Source of the DNA: Bacteroidales bacterium
Lineage (GTDB): Bacteria; Bacteroidota; Bacteroidia; Bacteroidales; UBA932
Direction of reading: 5' to 3'
NCBI GenBank assembly: GCA_017549145.1
Contig: JAFYVM010000015.1
Coordinates: 1 to 64,000, forward strand
DNA: 64,000 bases
The notes below the pieces were generated by a model. The model searched no databases. It saw nothing but the letters and a program-made list of their open reading frames with translations, and was not told the origin of the DNA. Shown here in pieces: positions 27,147-35,983 of this stretch (its first letter is position 1; every line of letters starts with the position of its first letter). Both the position numbers and the translations under genes were made by a program.

Positions 27147-27485
27147 ATGGAACACATCAACAGGATTGAGATCCAAGGACGTGTCGGAATCGTAAGAACG
27201 AACATCGTCAACGACACAATGGTCGCTAACTTTTCTGTAGCGACAGATTTCCTTTACAAAGGAAGAGACGGATCCGGCGTCAACGAAACCACCTGGCACA
27301 ATGTCGTAGCATGGGCGAGTAGGGAGATGCCAGACCTGAGAAGGATTACAAAAGGTACCCCTGTATACGTGATCGGAAGGATGCGAAGTCAGAAAAGCAC
27401 ATCTACCGATGGAACAGAAAGGTATTTTTATGAAATCATGGCTCAGAAAGTTCAGATTCTAGAATCTGAGCAGCCTGAGTCATAA
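27147..27485 (+). CDS. ssb: Single-stranded DNA-binding protein (short form)
   Basis: A 112-residue OB-fold protein that binds and protects ssDNA in replication and repair. SSB signatures are INRIEIQGRVG, ANFSVATDF, TTWHNVVAW, ITKGTPVYVIGRMRSQ and a final YFYEIMAQKVQIL. It lacks the long Gly-rich linker and the acidic DDDIPF-type tip; the tail is only ESEQPES. It may therefore be an auxiliary SSB next to a main copy elsewhere, which is inference. Confidence 0.9.
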   Translation: MEHINRIEIQGRVGIVRTNIVNDTMVANFSVATDFLYKGRDGSGVNETTWHNVVAWASREMPDLRRITKGTPVYVIGRMRSQKSTSTDGTERYFYEIMAQKVQILESEQPES

Positions 27486-27513
27486 TTATTTACAAAAACA
27501 GAATGTGCGAAAA

Positions 27514-27540
27514 CAGGGTGGAACTCACTATTCCGCCCTG
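27514..27540 (+). terminator. Hairpin after ssb
   Basis: CAGGGTGGAA, 7-nt loop, TTCCGCCCTG gives a 10-bp stem with one G-T pair. It is not followed by a clear T-run, so termination may be partial. Confidence 0.5.
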
Positions 27541-27575
27541 CATATAAAATATCTCGAAAAAATAGCTGTCTGCAG

Positions 27576-27606
27576 TTTGATATTTAGGCTTTTTGAAGTA
27601 AATTTG
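27576..27606 (+). promoter_or_regulatory. pflB promoter (Bacteroidota type)
   Basis: TTTG at 27576-27579, exactly 19 bp, TAAATTTG at 27599-27606: a perfect consensus, 28 bp before the pflB ATG. Confidence 0.8.
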
Positions 27607-27634
27607 CACCCGAAATTTTGATAGAGATATTTAT

Positions 27635-29860
27635 ATGACCGAAAAATTCAAAGACGGCAGATGGAGCCGCAGAATTGATGTTGCAGATTTCGTTTACAAC
27701 AACATCACACCTTACGAGGGAGACGCCTCATTCCTTCAGGGCCCGACAGAGCGCACAAAGAAGCTTTGGGCAAAATGCTGCGAGGCACTTGCAGAAGAAA
27801 GAGCTAACGGTGGAGTTCGCTCTATTGACGCTCAGACAATTTCAACTATCACTTCTCACGCTGCCGGTTATATCGACAGAGAGAACGAGATTATCGTAGG
27901 TCTTCAGACTGACGAGCTTCTCAGAAGAGCAATCAAGCCTTTCGGTGGTCTTCAGGTTGTAAAGAAGGCTTGCCAGGAGAACGGCATCGAGCTCGATCCT
28001 AAGGTAGTTGAGATCTTCACACACTACAGAAAGACACACAACGACGGTGTGTTCGACGTATATACCGAGGAAATCCGTAAGTACCGTTCACTCGGCTTCC
28101 TTACAGGTCTTCCAGATAACTACGCACGTGGTCGAATCATCGGTGACTATAGAAGACTTGCTCTTTATGGTATCGACAGACTCATCGAGGCTAAGAAAGA
28201 GGACTTGAGGAACCTTACTGGTTCTATGACACGTTCACGCATCACTCTCCGCGAGGAGGTTGCTGAGCAGATCAAGGCTCTCCAGCAGATCAAGGTTATG
28301 GGTACATACTATGGACTCGACCTCAGCAGACCTGCAACAAACGCTCAGGAGGCAGTACAGTGGCTTTACATGGCATACCTCGCTGCTGTTAAGGAGCAGG
28401 ACGGTGCCGCAATGTCACTCGGAAACGTATCATCATTCCTTGATATCTTCATCCAGTACGACCTCGACCACAACATCATCGACGAGACATTTGCTCAGGA
28501 GCTTATCGACCAGTTCGTAATGAAGCTCAGAATGGTTCGCCACCTTCGTATGAACGCATACAACGAGCTCTTCGCTGGTGACCCTACATGGATCACTGAG
28601 GCAATCGGAGGTCGTTTCACAGGCGGAAAGAGCAAGGTAACCAAGACTTCATTCCGTTTCCTTCAGACTCTTTACAACCTCGGACCTGCACCAGAGCCAA
28701 ACATGACAGTTCTTTGGCATCCTGAGCTTCCAGAGGGATTCAAGGAGTTCTGCGCTAAGGTTTCTATCGACACTAGCTCAGTTCAGTATGAGAACGACTC
28801 ACTTATGCGTAAGGTAAGAGGCTGCGACGACTACGGTATCGCATGCTGCGTATCTTACCAGGCAATCGGTAAGTCAATCCAGTTCTTCGGAGCACGTGCT
28901 AACCTTGCTAAGGCTCTCCTCCTCGCTCTCAACGGCGGTCGTTGCGAGAACACAGGTACTCTCATGGTAGAGGGAATCAAGCCGCTTTCTAGCGATGTAC
29001 TTGACTTCGACGAGGTAATGGCTAACTACAAGAAGGTACTTCACGAGGTTGCTCGCGTTTACAACGATACAATGAACATCATCCACTTCATGCATGACAA
29101 GTATGACTATGAAAGATCACAGATGGCGTTCATCGACACTAACCCTTCAATCAACCTTGCATATGGTGTTGCAGGTCTTTCGATCGTAGCTGACTCACTT
29201 TCAGCAATCAAGTTCGCTAAGGTAACAGCACGCCGCAACGCTGATGGTCTTACTGAGGGCTTCGATATCGAGGGATCATTCCCAATGTTCGGTAACGATG
29301 ATGACAACGTTGACGTACTCGCTCGTGACGTCGTTCAGTTCTTCAACACTGAGCTTTGCGCACGCAAGGTATACAAGGATGCAATGCCTACACTCTCACT
29401 CCTTACAATTACTTCAAACGTAATGTACGGTAAGAAGACTGGCGCAACTCCAGACGGAAGAGAGAAGGGAGTAGCTTTCGCACCAGGTGCCAACCCAATG
29501 CACGGTCGTGACACTCACGGAGCTATCGCATCACTTTCATCAGTTGCTAAGCTTGACTACCACGATTCAAAGGACGGTATCTCAAATACATTCTCAATCG
29601 TTCCTAAGTCTCTCGGTCCGACATATGAGGACAAGATCGACAACCTCATCACAATGATGGACGGTTACTTCACTAAGGGTGCACATCACCTTAACGTGAA
29701 CGTTCTTAACAAGGAGATGCTTGAGGATGCAATGGAGCACCCTGAGAAGTATCCACAGCTTACAATCCGCGTTTCAGGATACGCTGTAAACTTCATCAGA
29801 CTTAGCCGTGAGCATCAGCTTGAGGTAATTTCAAGAACATTCCACGAATCAATCAGATAA
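27635..29860 (+). CDS. pflB: Formate C-acetyltransferase (pyruvate formate-lyase)
   Basis: A 741-residue glycyl-radical enzyme that splits pyruvate and CoA into acetyl-CoA and formate under anaerobic conditions. The twin catalytic cysteines are in GIACCVSY near residues 403-404. The radical glycine is in [17 protein letters not shown] near 713. The full PFL length and the CC pair separate it from diol dehydratases and other glycyl-radical paralogues. Codon use is highly biased, as expected for an abundant central enzyme. The stop overlaps the pflA start (TAATG). Confidence 0.97.
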   Translation: MTEKFKDGRWSRRIDVADFVYNNITPYEGDASFLQGPTERTKKLWAKCCEALAEERANGGVRSIDAQTISTITSHAAGYIDRENEIIVGLQTDELLRRAIKPFGGLQVVKKACQENGIELDPKVVEIFTHYRKTHNDGVFDVYTEEIRKYRSLGFLTGLPDNYARGRIIGDYRRLALYGIDRLIEAKKEDLRNLTGSMTRSRITLREEVAEQIKALQQIKVMGTYYGLDLSRPATNAQEAVQWLYMAYLAAVKEQDGAAMSLGNVSSFLDIFIQYDLDHNIIDETFAQELIDQFVMKLRMVRHLRMNAYNELFAGDPTWITEAIGGRFTGGKSKVTKTSFRFLQTLYNLGPAPEPNMTVLWHPELPEGFKEFCAKVSIDTSSVQYENDSLMRKVRGCDDYGIACCVSYQAIGKSIQFFGARANLAKALLLALNGGRCENTGTLMVEGIKPLSSDVLDFDEVMANYKKVLHEVARVYNDTMNIIHFMHDKYDYERSQMAFIDTNPSINLAYGVAGLSIVADSLSAIKFAKVTARRNADGLTEGFDIEGSFPMFGNDDDNVDVLARDVVQFFNTELCARKVYKDAMPTLSLLTITSNVMYGKKTGATPDGREKGVAFAPGANPMHGRDTHGAIASLSSVAKLDYHDSKDGISNTFSIVPKSLGPTYEDKIDNLITMMDGYFTKGAHHLNVNVLNKEMLEDAMEHPEKYPQLTIRVSGYAVNFIRLSREHQLEVISRTFHESIR

Positions 29861-30585
29861 TGATAAGAGTTCATTCTTACGAATCTATGGGAACATACGA
29901 CGGGCCAGGACTAAGGCTCGTCGTATTTCTTCAAGGATGTCCGTTCCGCTGTCTTTACTGCGCGAACCCGGACACAATACCTGTTGATGGAGGCACAGCA
30001 ACTGAGCCTGAACACATCATCAACATGGCTGTAAGCCAAAAGCCATTCTTCGGTAGAAGAGGAGGAGTCACATTCTCTGGTGGCGAGCCTACAGCACAGG
30101 CAAAAGACCTTATCCCAGTAGTTAAAGGTCTTAAAGAGCAGGGCATCAATGTCTGCATCGACACAAATGGAGGCATCTGGAATCCTGCAGTTGAAGAGCT
30201 ACTTAAAGAAATTGACCTGGTTCTTCTTGATGTCAAGCAGATCAACCCTGAAAGACATCTAAGCCTTACAGAAAGAAGCAACGAGCAGACACTCAAGACT
30301 GCTCAGTGGCTTGAGGACAATGGCAAGCCATTCTGGCTAAGATATGTTCTCGTTCCAGGCATCAGTGACTTTGAAGAGGACATCAGAGCACTTGGAGAGC
30401 ACTTCAAGTACTTCAAGATGCTTCAGAGAGTTGAAGTTCTTCCTTACCACACCCTCGGAATCCACAAATACGAGACTATGGGTCAGGAATACAAGCTCAA
30501 GGATACAAAGACCAACACTCCTGAGCAGCTTGACAGAGCAATGACTCTCTTCAACGAGTATTTCGATTGCGCAATACTTAACTAA
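29860..30585 (+). CDS. pflA: Pyruvate formate-lyase activating enzyme (radical SAM)
   Basis: A 241-residue radical-SAM enzyme that abstracts hydrogen from the PFL glycine to make the active radical. The cluster motif C-x3-C-x2-C is at residues 27-34 (GCPFRCLYC), the SAM-binding GGEP motif is in TFSGGEPTAQ, and the C-terminal LPYHTLGIHKYETMG block is typical of PflA. Its one-base stop/start overlap with pflB gives coupled translation. A 5-bp gap leads to the polyferredoxin gene. Confidence 0.96.
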   Translation: MIRVHSYESMGTYDGPGLRLVVFLQGCPFRCLYCANPDTIPVDGGTATEPEHIINMAVSQKPFFGRRGGVTFSGGEPTAQAKDLIPVVKGLKEQGINVCIDTNGGIWNPAVEELLKEIDLVLLDVKQINPERHLSLTERSNEQTLKTAQWLEDNGKPFWLRYVLVPGISDFEEDIRALGEHFKYFKMLQRVEVLPYHTLGIHKYETMGQEYKLKDTKTNTPEQLDRAMTLFNEYFDCAILN

Positions 30586-30590
30586 ACTAT

Positions 30591-32087
30591 ATGCTACGAA
30601 AGATTCGAATCAGTTTAGCAGTGTTTGTCTTTATAAGCATTACACTGCTTTTTTTAGATTTCACAGGTACGCTTCACGCATGGCTGGGATGGATGGCAAA
30701 GATACAGTTCCTGCCAGCCATACTCGCATTGAACCTTGGCGTTATTATCCTGTTGACAGTCATTACTCTACTTTTCGGTAGAGTATATTGTTCCGTGATT
30801 TGTCCTTTGGGAATCATGCAGGACATCATCTCATGGATTCACGGCAAGACCAAAAAGAAAAACAGATTCCGCTTCAAGTACTCCCCTGCTAAAAAGTGGC
30901 TTAGATACCTTTTATTGGGAGCATTTGTACCTGTACTCGCTCTTGGAGCAAATGCTGTTGCCCTGCTGATTGCACCTTACAGCACATTCGGCAGAATAGC
31001 AACCAATCTCTTCTCGCCAATCTATCGACTCTGCAATAATGGACTTGCATGGATTGCCGAGAGAGTTGACAGCTATATGTTCTATAGTACTGAGGTATGG
31101 GTTGGAAGCATCTCTTCTTTGGTTGTAGCAGCTGTAACGTTTGTCATAATCTTCATCCTGGCGTGGAAAAATGGAAGAACCTGGTGTAATACAATCTGCC
31201 CTGTAGGAACATTGCTAGGAGTTCTATCACGATTCAGCCTGCTTGCTCCTGTAATCGACAAAGAGAAGTGCAGAAAATGCGGGCTCTGTGAAAAACAGTG
31301 TAAGGCATCATGTATAAATTCTACTGAAGAGGAAATCGATTATAGCAGATGCGTAGCATGTATGAACTGTATTGACTCTTGTAAGGAGGGGGCTGTTAAA
31401 TTTGGGGTGAGAAAGAGATTCTTCGCTAGCGCTCAGAATGACAAGGAGAACCAGAATGACAAGGGACGCAGAGCATTTATCACGTCAGGAGCACTCCTTG
31501 TAGGAGCTGCCGCAAAGGCACAGGTGGAAAGTAAGGTGGACGGAGGTCTTGCAGAAGTAAGTTATGCCACAAAACCTGAAAGGAAACTCCCTATGGTACC
31601 TGCCGGTTCTGTGAGCTTGAGAAACTTTGAGAATCACTGTGTCGCATGCCAGCTTTGCATCAATGCATGCCCTAACAATGTTCTCAGACCATCATCATCA
31701 CTGCACAACTTTATGCAGCCGGAGATGAACTATGACAAGGGCTATTGCAGACCAGAATGTAACATCTGTTCTCAGATCTGCCCTGCCGGAGCAATCCGCC
31801 CGATCAGCATTGAAGAGAAAACAGCCATTCAGATTGGTATCGCAGTAATTAACCTTGACAACTGCGTTGTAAATACAAATAAAGTAAATTGTGGAAACTG
31901 TGCGCGCCACTGCCCTGCTGAGGCAATTACAATGGTGCCGCAGGACCCATCCAACGAGAATTCTCGTAAGATACCAGCGGTAAACGAGCAGAAGTGTATC
32001 GGATGTGGAGCATGTGAAAACTTGTGTCCGGCAAGACCATTCACTGCAATTCATGTAGAAGGAATCGAAGTACATAAGACCAGGTAA
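30591..32087 (+). CDS. Membrane polyferredoxin (NapH-like plus NapG-like fusion) with in-frame repeat
   Basis: A 498-residue iron-sulfur membrane protein. The N-terminal half is NapH/CcoG-like, with about four to five membrane helices, the conserved CPLGIMQD and CPVGTLLG motifs, and two 4Fe-4S sets (CRKCGLCEKQCK, CVACMNCIDSCK). Residues ~276-292 (RFFASAQNDKENQNDKG) come from a palindromic repeat read in frame. Next comes a Tat-like segment RRAFITSGALLVGAAAKA, then a NapG-like domain with three or more 4Fe-4S sites (CVACQLCINACP, CRPECNICSQICP, CIGCGACENLCP). It probably moves electrons between the quinone pool and a periplasmic partner; the best candidate is the adjacent aldo/keto reductase. 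The donor and acceptor are inferred. Confidence 0.88.
   Translation: MLRKIRISLAVFVFISITLLFLDFTGTLHAWLGWMAKIQFLPAILALNLGVIILLTVITLLFGRVYCSVICPLGIMQDIISWIHGKTKKKNRFRFKYSPAKKWLRYLLLGAFVPVLALGANAVALLIAPYSTFGRIATNLFSPIYRLCNNGLAWIAERVDSYMFYSTEVWVGSISSLVVAAVTFVIIFILAWKNGRTWCNTICPVGTLLGVLSRFSLLAPVIDKEKCRKCGLCEKQCKASCINSTEEEIDYSRCVACMNCIDSCKEGAVKFGVRKRFFASAQNDKENQNDKGRRAFITSGALLVGAAAKAQVESKVDGGLAEVSYATKPERKLPMVPAGSVSLRNFENHCVACQLCINACPNNVLRPSSSLHNFMQPEMNYDKGYCRPECNICSQICPAGAIRPISIEEKTAIQIGIAVINLDNCVVNTNKVNCGNCARHCPAEAITMVPQDPSNENSRKIPAVNEQKCIGCGACENLCPARPFTAIHVEGIEVHKTR
31416..31464 (+). repeat. QND-type palindromic repeat inside polyferredoxin gene
   Basis: AGATTCTTCGCTAGCGCTCAG followed by AATGACA and a second CAGAATGACA; same layout as the intergenic copy at 63399-63446 (AGATCCTTCGCTTCGCTCAG then GATGACA, repeated). 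It is read as FFASAQNDKENQNDKG. It sits exactly in the linker between two domains. Confidence 0.8.
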
Positions 32088-32090
32088 GCT

Positions 32091-33446
32091 ATGAAAAAGA
32101 TCGATAGAAGAGAATTCCTCAAAAGAGGAGGTGCAGCAGCCGCTGCTGTTTCAGGGATGGGCTTACTCACCAGCTGCAACAATAACAAGGGCGTTGCAGA
32201 ATCAGACAATGGCCCAAAGGGTGAAATGACATATCGCACCAATCAAGGAAGCGGAGATAAAGTCAGCATCCTGGGATATGGTTGTATGAGATGGCCAATG
32301 ATTAAGGACGAAAATGGGAAAGACATCGTAGATCAAGAAGCAGTAAACAGGCTTGTTGACTATGCTATTGCCAACGGGGTCAATTTCTTTGACTCTGCTC
32401 CAGTATATCTCCAGGGACAGAGTGAGAAAGCCACTGGTATCGCTCTCAGCCGCTACCCTCGTGAAAACTACTTCATCTCAACCAAGCTCTCGAATCATCG
32501 TGGAGAATATACAAAAGAAGAAGGTATCCAAATGTACAGGAACTCACTGAAGGCATTTCAAACAGATTATCTTGATTACTACCTTCTTCATAGCATCAAG
32601 AATCTCGACGTATTCAACAAGAGATTCAAGAACAATGGCCTGATTGATTTCCTCGTAGAAGAGCGCAAGGCCGGCAGGATCCGCAACCTTGGTTTCTCAT
32701 TCCATGGAAGCAAGGAAGGCTTCGACGAGCTGCTTGCCCTACATGAAACCTATCATTGGGACTTCGTTCTGATTCAGCTTAACTACCTCGATTGGAATCA
32801 TGCAGGAAGCCGAAATACAAATGCTTCATATCTGCAGGCAGAGCTAGACAAAAGAGGCATTCCATCCCTCGTGATGGAGCCACTTCTTGGCGGCAGATTG
32901 GCAAATGTTCCAGATCATATTGCAGAAAGGCTTAAGACACGCAATCCGCAAGGCAGTATCGCATCTTGGGCCTTCCGTTTTGCTGGTTCGCAGCCAGGTG
33001 TATTGAGCGTACTTAGCGGAATGACATACATGGAACACCTCCAAGATAATATCAAGACCTTCTCCCCTCTCCAAAGTCTGACAGAGGATGAATTTGACTT
33101 CCTTGAAAAGACAGCAGATCTGCTCAGTTCATACCCTACCGTACCATGTAATGACTGTAAATATTGTATGCCATGTCCATACGGCTTGGACATCCCTGCA
33201 ATCCTCCTTCATTACAACAAATGTGTGAACGAAGGAATGATTACTTCTGGAAAGGAGGACAGCAATTATGCTAAAGCCAGACGTGCTTACCTGATCAGCT
33301 ATGACAGAGCAGTCCCAGACCTACGTCAGGCAGACAGATGTATCGGCTGTAGAAAATGTATAAAACACTGTCCACAGCACATTAATATCCCGCAGGAGAT
33401 TCACCGCATAAGTGAATACATCGAGAACTTGAGACGAAACAAATAG
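32091..33446 (+). CDS. Tat-exported aldo/keto reductase with C-terminal 4Fe-4S domain
   Basis: A 451-residue protein. The N-terminus RREFLKRGGAAAAAVSG with a following LLTSC is a twin-arginine signal that may also carry a lipobox. The AKR TIM barrel keeps the usual tetrad: Asp in FFDSAPVY, Tyr in the same segment, Lys in ISTKLSN and His in YYLLHSI. After residue ~350 come two ferredoxin-like Cys sets: C-x2-C-x2-C-x2-CPYGLDIP and CIGCRKCIKHCPQHINIP. The gene starts 3 bp after the polyferredoxin, so electrons could flow between the two. The carbonyl substrate is unknown. Members of this AKR plus 4Fe-4S group are common in anaerobes. Confidence 0.9.
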   Translation: MKKIDRREFLKRGGAAAAAVSGMGLLTSCNNNKGVAESDNGPKGEMTYRTNQGSGDKVSILGYGCMRWPMIKDENGKDIVDQEAVNRLVDYAIANGVNFFDSAPVYLQGQSEKATGIALSRYPRENYFISTKLSNHRGEYTKEEGIQMYRNSLKAFQTDYLDYYLLHSIKNLDVFNKRFKNNGLIDFLVEERKAGRIRNLGFSFHGSKEGFDELLALHETYHWDFVLIQLNYLDWNHAGSRNTNASYLQAELDKRGIPSLVMEPLLGGRLANVPDHIAERLKTRNPQGSIASWAFRFAGSQPGVLSVLSGMTYMEHLQDNIKTFSPLQSLTEDEFDFLEKTADLLSSYPTVPCNDCKYCMPCPYGLDIPAILLHYNKCVNEGMITSGKEDSNYAKARRAYLISYDRAVPDLRQADRCIGCRKCIKHCPQHINIPQEIHRISEYIENLRRNK

Positions 33447-33454
33447 CTATAAAC

Positions 33455-33488
33455 AAAGAATGCAGATCAGTACTGATCTGCATTCTTT
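33455..33488. terminator. Bidirectional terminator, perfect 34-nt palindrome
   Basis: AAAGAATGCAGATCAGT and its exact complement form a perfect inverted repeat with A/T ends, between the convergent aldo/keto reductase and lipoprotein genes. Confidence 0.9.
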
Positions 33489-33506
33489 ATATTATATCTG
33501 TTCCTA

Positions 33507-33953
33507 TTATAGGAATGGTAGATACTCTTCAGCTACAGAAGACTTAAGCGGCTCTGTATGATGCTGTCTGACTGTGAAAGGTATGTTCTTTCTTGTGTAT
33601 GTAAGAGACTTATCCTCTCCGACATAATTCATGACAAGATTATCACCATTTACCTGTGCCTGATAGCTATATTTCCAAGCTGTCTTATCAGAATATACAC
33701 CAGTAAGGTTTACTCCGTCATAAGTGTAAGTACCAGTATAATGTCTGAAAGCACCGTCACCAATCTTCTGGAAAAGATCGAAGGTATTGTCAGTCTTGAA
33801 AGCAAGATAAACCTCAAGAGAAACGTTTGCCTCAGTTCCCTGCCAATACCACTCACCCGAAATCTTCTCAAGATTCTTGTCTGTCTTAGTACAAGAAGCG
33901 AGACCAAGAGCAACGAAAGTTGCAAAAATCAAATTTGATATAAATTTCTTCAT
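33507..33953 (-). CDS. Small lipocalin-like lipoprotein
   Basis: About 148 residues with a lipoprotein signal (MKKFISNLIFATFVALGLASC) and a beta-rich body. The pattern ISGEWYWQGTEANVSLEVYLAFKTDNTFDLFQ, then GTYTYDGVNLTGVYSDKTAWKY, is typical of lipocalin-like Bacteroidota lipoproteins. The start at the MKK codon is chosen because upstream Met codons lie at the stop of the S8 peptidase gene. It is the last gene of the leftward SusC/SusD/peptidase group and ends at a bidirectional terminator. The ligand is unknown. Confidence 0.75.
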   Translation of the reverse strand: MKKFISNLIFATFVALGLASCTKTDKNLEKISGEWYWQGTEANVSLEVYLAFKTDNTFDLFQKIGDGAFRHYTGTYTYDGVNLTGVYSDKTAWKYSYQAQVNGDNLVMNYVGEDKSLTYTRKNIPFTVRQHHTEPLKSSVAEEYLPFL

Positions 33954-33966
33954 AGTATTCATCATT

Positions 33967-35961
33967 TTACAACCATCCGCCATTCTTTGCTACTGCAACC
34001 TCACGTGAAAGGACTGAGATTTCCTTTGTGAACGCAGATCCACCCATATCATTCTTGTTACCAAGAACATCGCCACCAGCGATAGCCTTGACAACAACCT
34101 TAGCAGATCCAACCTTTGTACACTCGATATTCAACTTACCATTCTTGACCTCTGGTGTTCCAACAACTCCCAAAGCCTCGCGAGCCTCATCACTGAGCTC
34201 AACTGAGAGGTATGTAAGGTTAGCAGCCGCACCACCGAAATACTCACCAAGAGCAAGCTTAGAAAGTTCACCAGTCTTAGCAACAAGTGTAGGTGTTCCT
34301 TCAATCTGCATGAAGAGTCTCCAAGTGTCAATTGCACCTGTACCCATTGCCTGCCAGTATTTAGTCAAATCGAAATCAATTCCGTTTGATTTCTTCTTTG
34401 AAGTCTCGATATAGTAGTCAATATTGTTTACAGATGAATAGATCATTGAAAGGAACTCATCGTATGTATATTCCTTACCAAGTTTCTTTGCATACGCAAG
34501 ACCGAGAGCAACAACACCAGAAACGTGTGGACAAGCCATTGATGTTCCCTGCATGTAACCGTAATCGGTATCATAAGCTGAGCAATCACTAGGTACAGTA
34601 GAAAGGATAGTAGCTCTATCAGACTCTGCTGTCATATTGATTGTGATATCTCCGCCTGGCGCTGAGATATTTGTTCCTGGACCATAGTTGGTATAAACCG
34701 CAGGAAGATAGTCAGGACCAAATGCAGACACACCAATCACCTCTCTGTGAGCTGCAGGGTATCCAGCCAAATGATAGCCATCATTACCAGTTGCGAAGAT
34801 TGCAAAGTTGCGATTAACTGGTGAATATGCCTGACGGTAGTTGATGAAGTAATCAAGTCCAGCCTTCTCAACATTGTAAGTCAACTCGAATACGTAATCC
34901 GATGTAACATTACCTCCAGGAAGACCGAATGAGCACTGGATAATACATGCACCATTGTTTGCGGCATACTCATAAGCCTTTGCTCGTGCTGCGATAGTAG
35001 CAGAAGAGTTTCCAGAGAACACCTGGCAAGACATCATCTTGATACCATCTCCATTACCAGATCCACCAGCAACACCACCTACTCCAAGGCCATTATTGTT
35101 AACTGCAGCAACAGTACCGGCAACGTGTGTACCATGTCCCTTGTCACCATCCTCACTCCAGCTGATTTCCTTCGGATAGTCAGTTGTGCTAAGGAAGTTC
35201 CATCCATGGATATCGTCTACATAACCATTGTTATCATCATCGATGCCGTTTCCAGGGATCTCATCCTCATTAACCCACATGTTGTCAATGAGGTCAGGGT
35301 GATTATACTTTACACCCTCGTCGCAAATGGCAACGATGATATCAGGGTCACCTGCACAAAGTCTCCAGGCATCCTTTACATTGATATCAGCACCCGGACG
35401 TGATGTCTCAGCCACACTAAGGTCGCAGTTGTTGATATAATGCCACTGATCTGAAAGAAGAGGATCGTTGAAAGGAACATTGAAATCACCAAATCCCTTA
35501 GGAGTGTAATGATATGAAGTACCTTCGCTTACAAAGTTTCTATAAACCTTTGTATTGAACTGAACATAGCTTACTGACTTAAGCTCAACAAACTTCTGAG
35601 CCATAGCCTGTGGATTCTTTGGAGCATCGAAAGAAGCGAGATACCATCTATGAAGACCCTTCGAACGTGCAAGCTCGTTATCAGAAACGAAGATTCTCTC
35701 AAAGCTGACAGCTCCCACCTCTTCACACAAAGCAGCAAGAGCCTCATCAGTTCCTCCCTGCGCAAGAGTCTGAGCGACAGATTCCTCCAAGACAATAATG
35801 AGCGAGTTCTCGTCTGCCTCCTCAGGATTATTTACAACTTTTGTCGCATAGGCTGTCTTCGCCTCTTCCTGCGCACCTGTCAACAAGCTCTCGCTAGATC
35901 TTGAGCAAGCAGAAAAGAGTACTGCGGCAGCAAACAATGCACTGACAATTTTTCTGATCAT
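33967..35961 (-). CDS. S8 family subtilisin-like serine peptidase, lipoprotein
   Basis: A 664-residue exported protease. A lipobox (AVLFSAC) is followed by a ~150-residue prodomain (AQTLAQGGTDEALAALCEEVG resembles the fervidolysin-type N-domain). Catalytic Asp in IVAICDEGVKYNHPDL (about residue 213), His in GHGTHVAGTVAAV (about 278) and Ser in GTSMACPHVSG (about 474). The final ~110 residues form an Ig-like or similar beta domain. It follows the 817-residue lipoprotein and SusC/SusD, and probably cuts protein on the cell surface to feed the transporter. The cluster thus resembles a protein-utilisation rather than a carbohydrate locus. Confidence 0.93.
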   Translation of the reverse strand: MIRKIVSALFAAAVLFSACSRSSESLLTGAQEEAKTAYATKVVNNPEEADENSLIIVLEESVAQTLAQGGTDEALAALCEEVGAVSFERIFVSDNELARSKGLHRWYLASFDAPKNPQAMAQKFVELKSVSYVQFNTKVYRNFVSEGTSYHYTPKGFGDFNVPFNDPLLSDQWHYINNCDLSVAETSRPGADINVKDAWRLCAGDPDIIVAICDEGVKYNHPDLIDNMWVNEDEIPGNGIDDDNNGYVDDIHGWNFLSTTDYPKEISWSEDGDKGHGTHVAGTVAAVNNNGLGVGGVAGGSGNGDGIKMMSCQVFSGNSSATIAARAKAYEYAANNGACIIQCSFGLPGGNVTSDYVFELTYNVEKAGLDYFINYRQAYSPVNRNFAIFATGNDGYHLAGYPAAHREVIGVSAFGPDYLPAVYTNYGPGTNISAPGGDITINMTAESDRATILSTVPSDCSAYDTDYGYMQGTSMACPHVSGVVALGLAYAKKLGKEYTYDEFLSMIYSSVNNIDYYIETSKKKSNGIDFDLTKYWQAMGTGAIDTWRLFMQIEGTPTLVAKTGELSKLALGEYFGGAAANLTYLSVELSDEAREALGVVGTPEVKNGKLNIECTKVGSAKVVVKAIAGGDVLGNKNDMGGSAFTKEISVLSREVAVAKNGGWL

Positions 35962-35983
35962 ATCTTTTACTTTTACTTAATTC

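Noticed and set aside
31416-31464. Frameshift or assembly error in the polyferredoxin
   Set aside because: The reading frame stays open and both flanking domains are intact; the odd segment is a recognisable repeat copy of the same family as at 63399.
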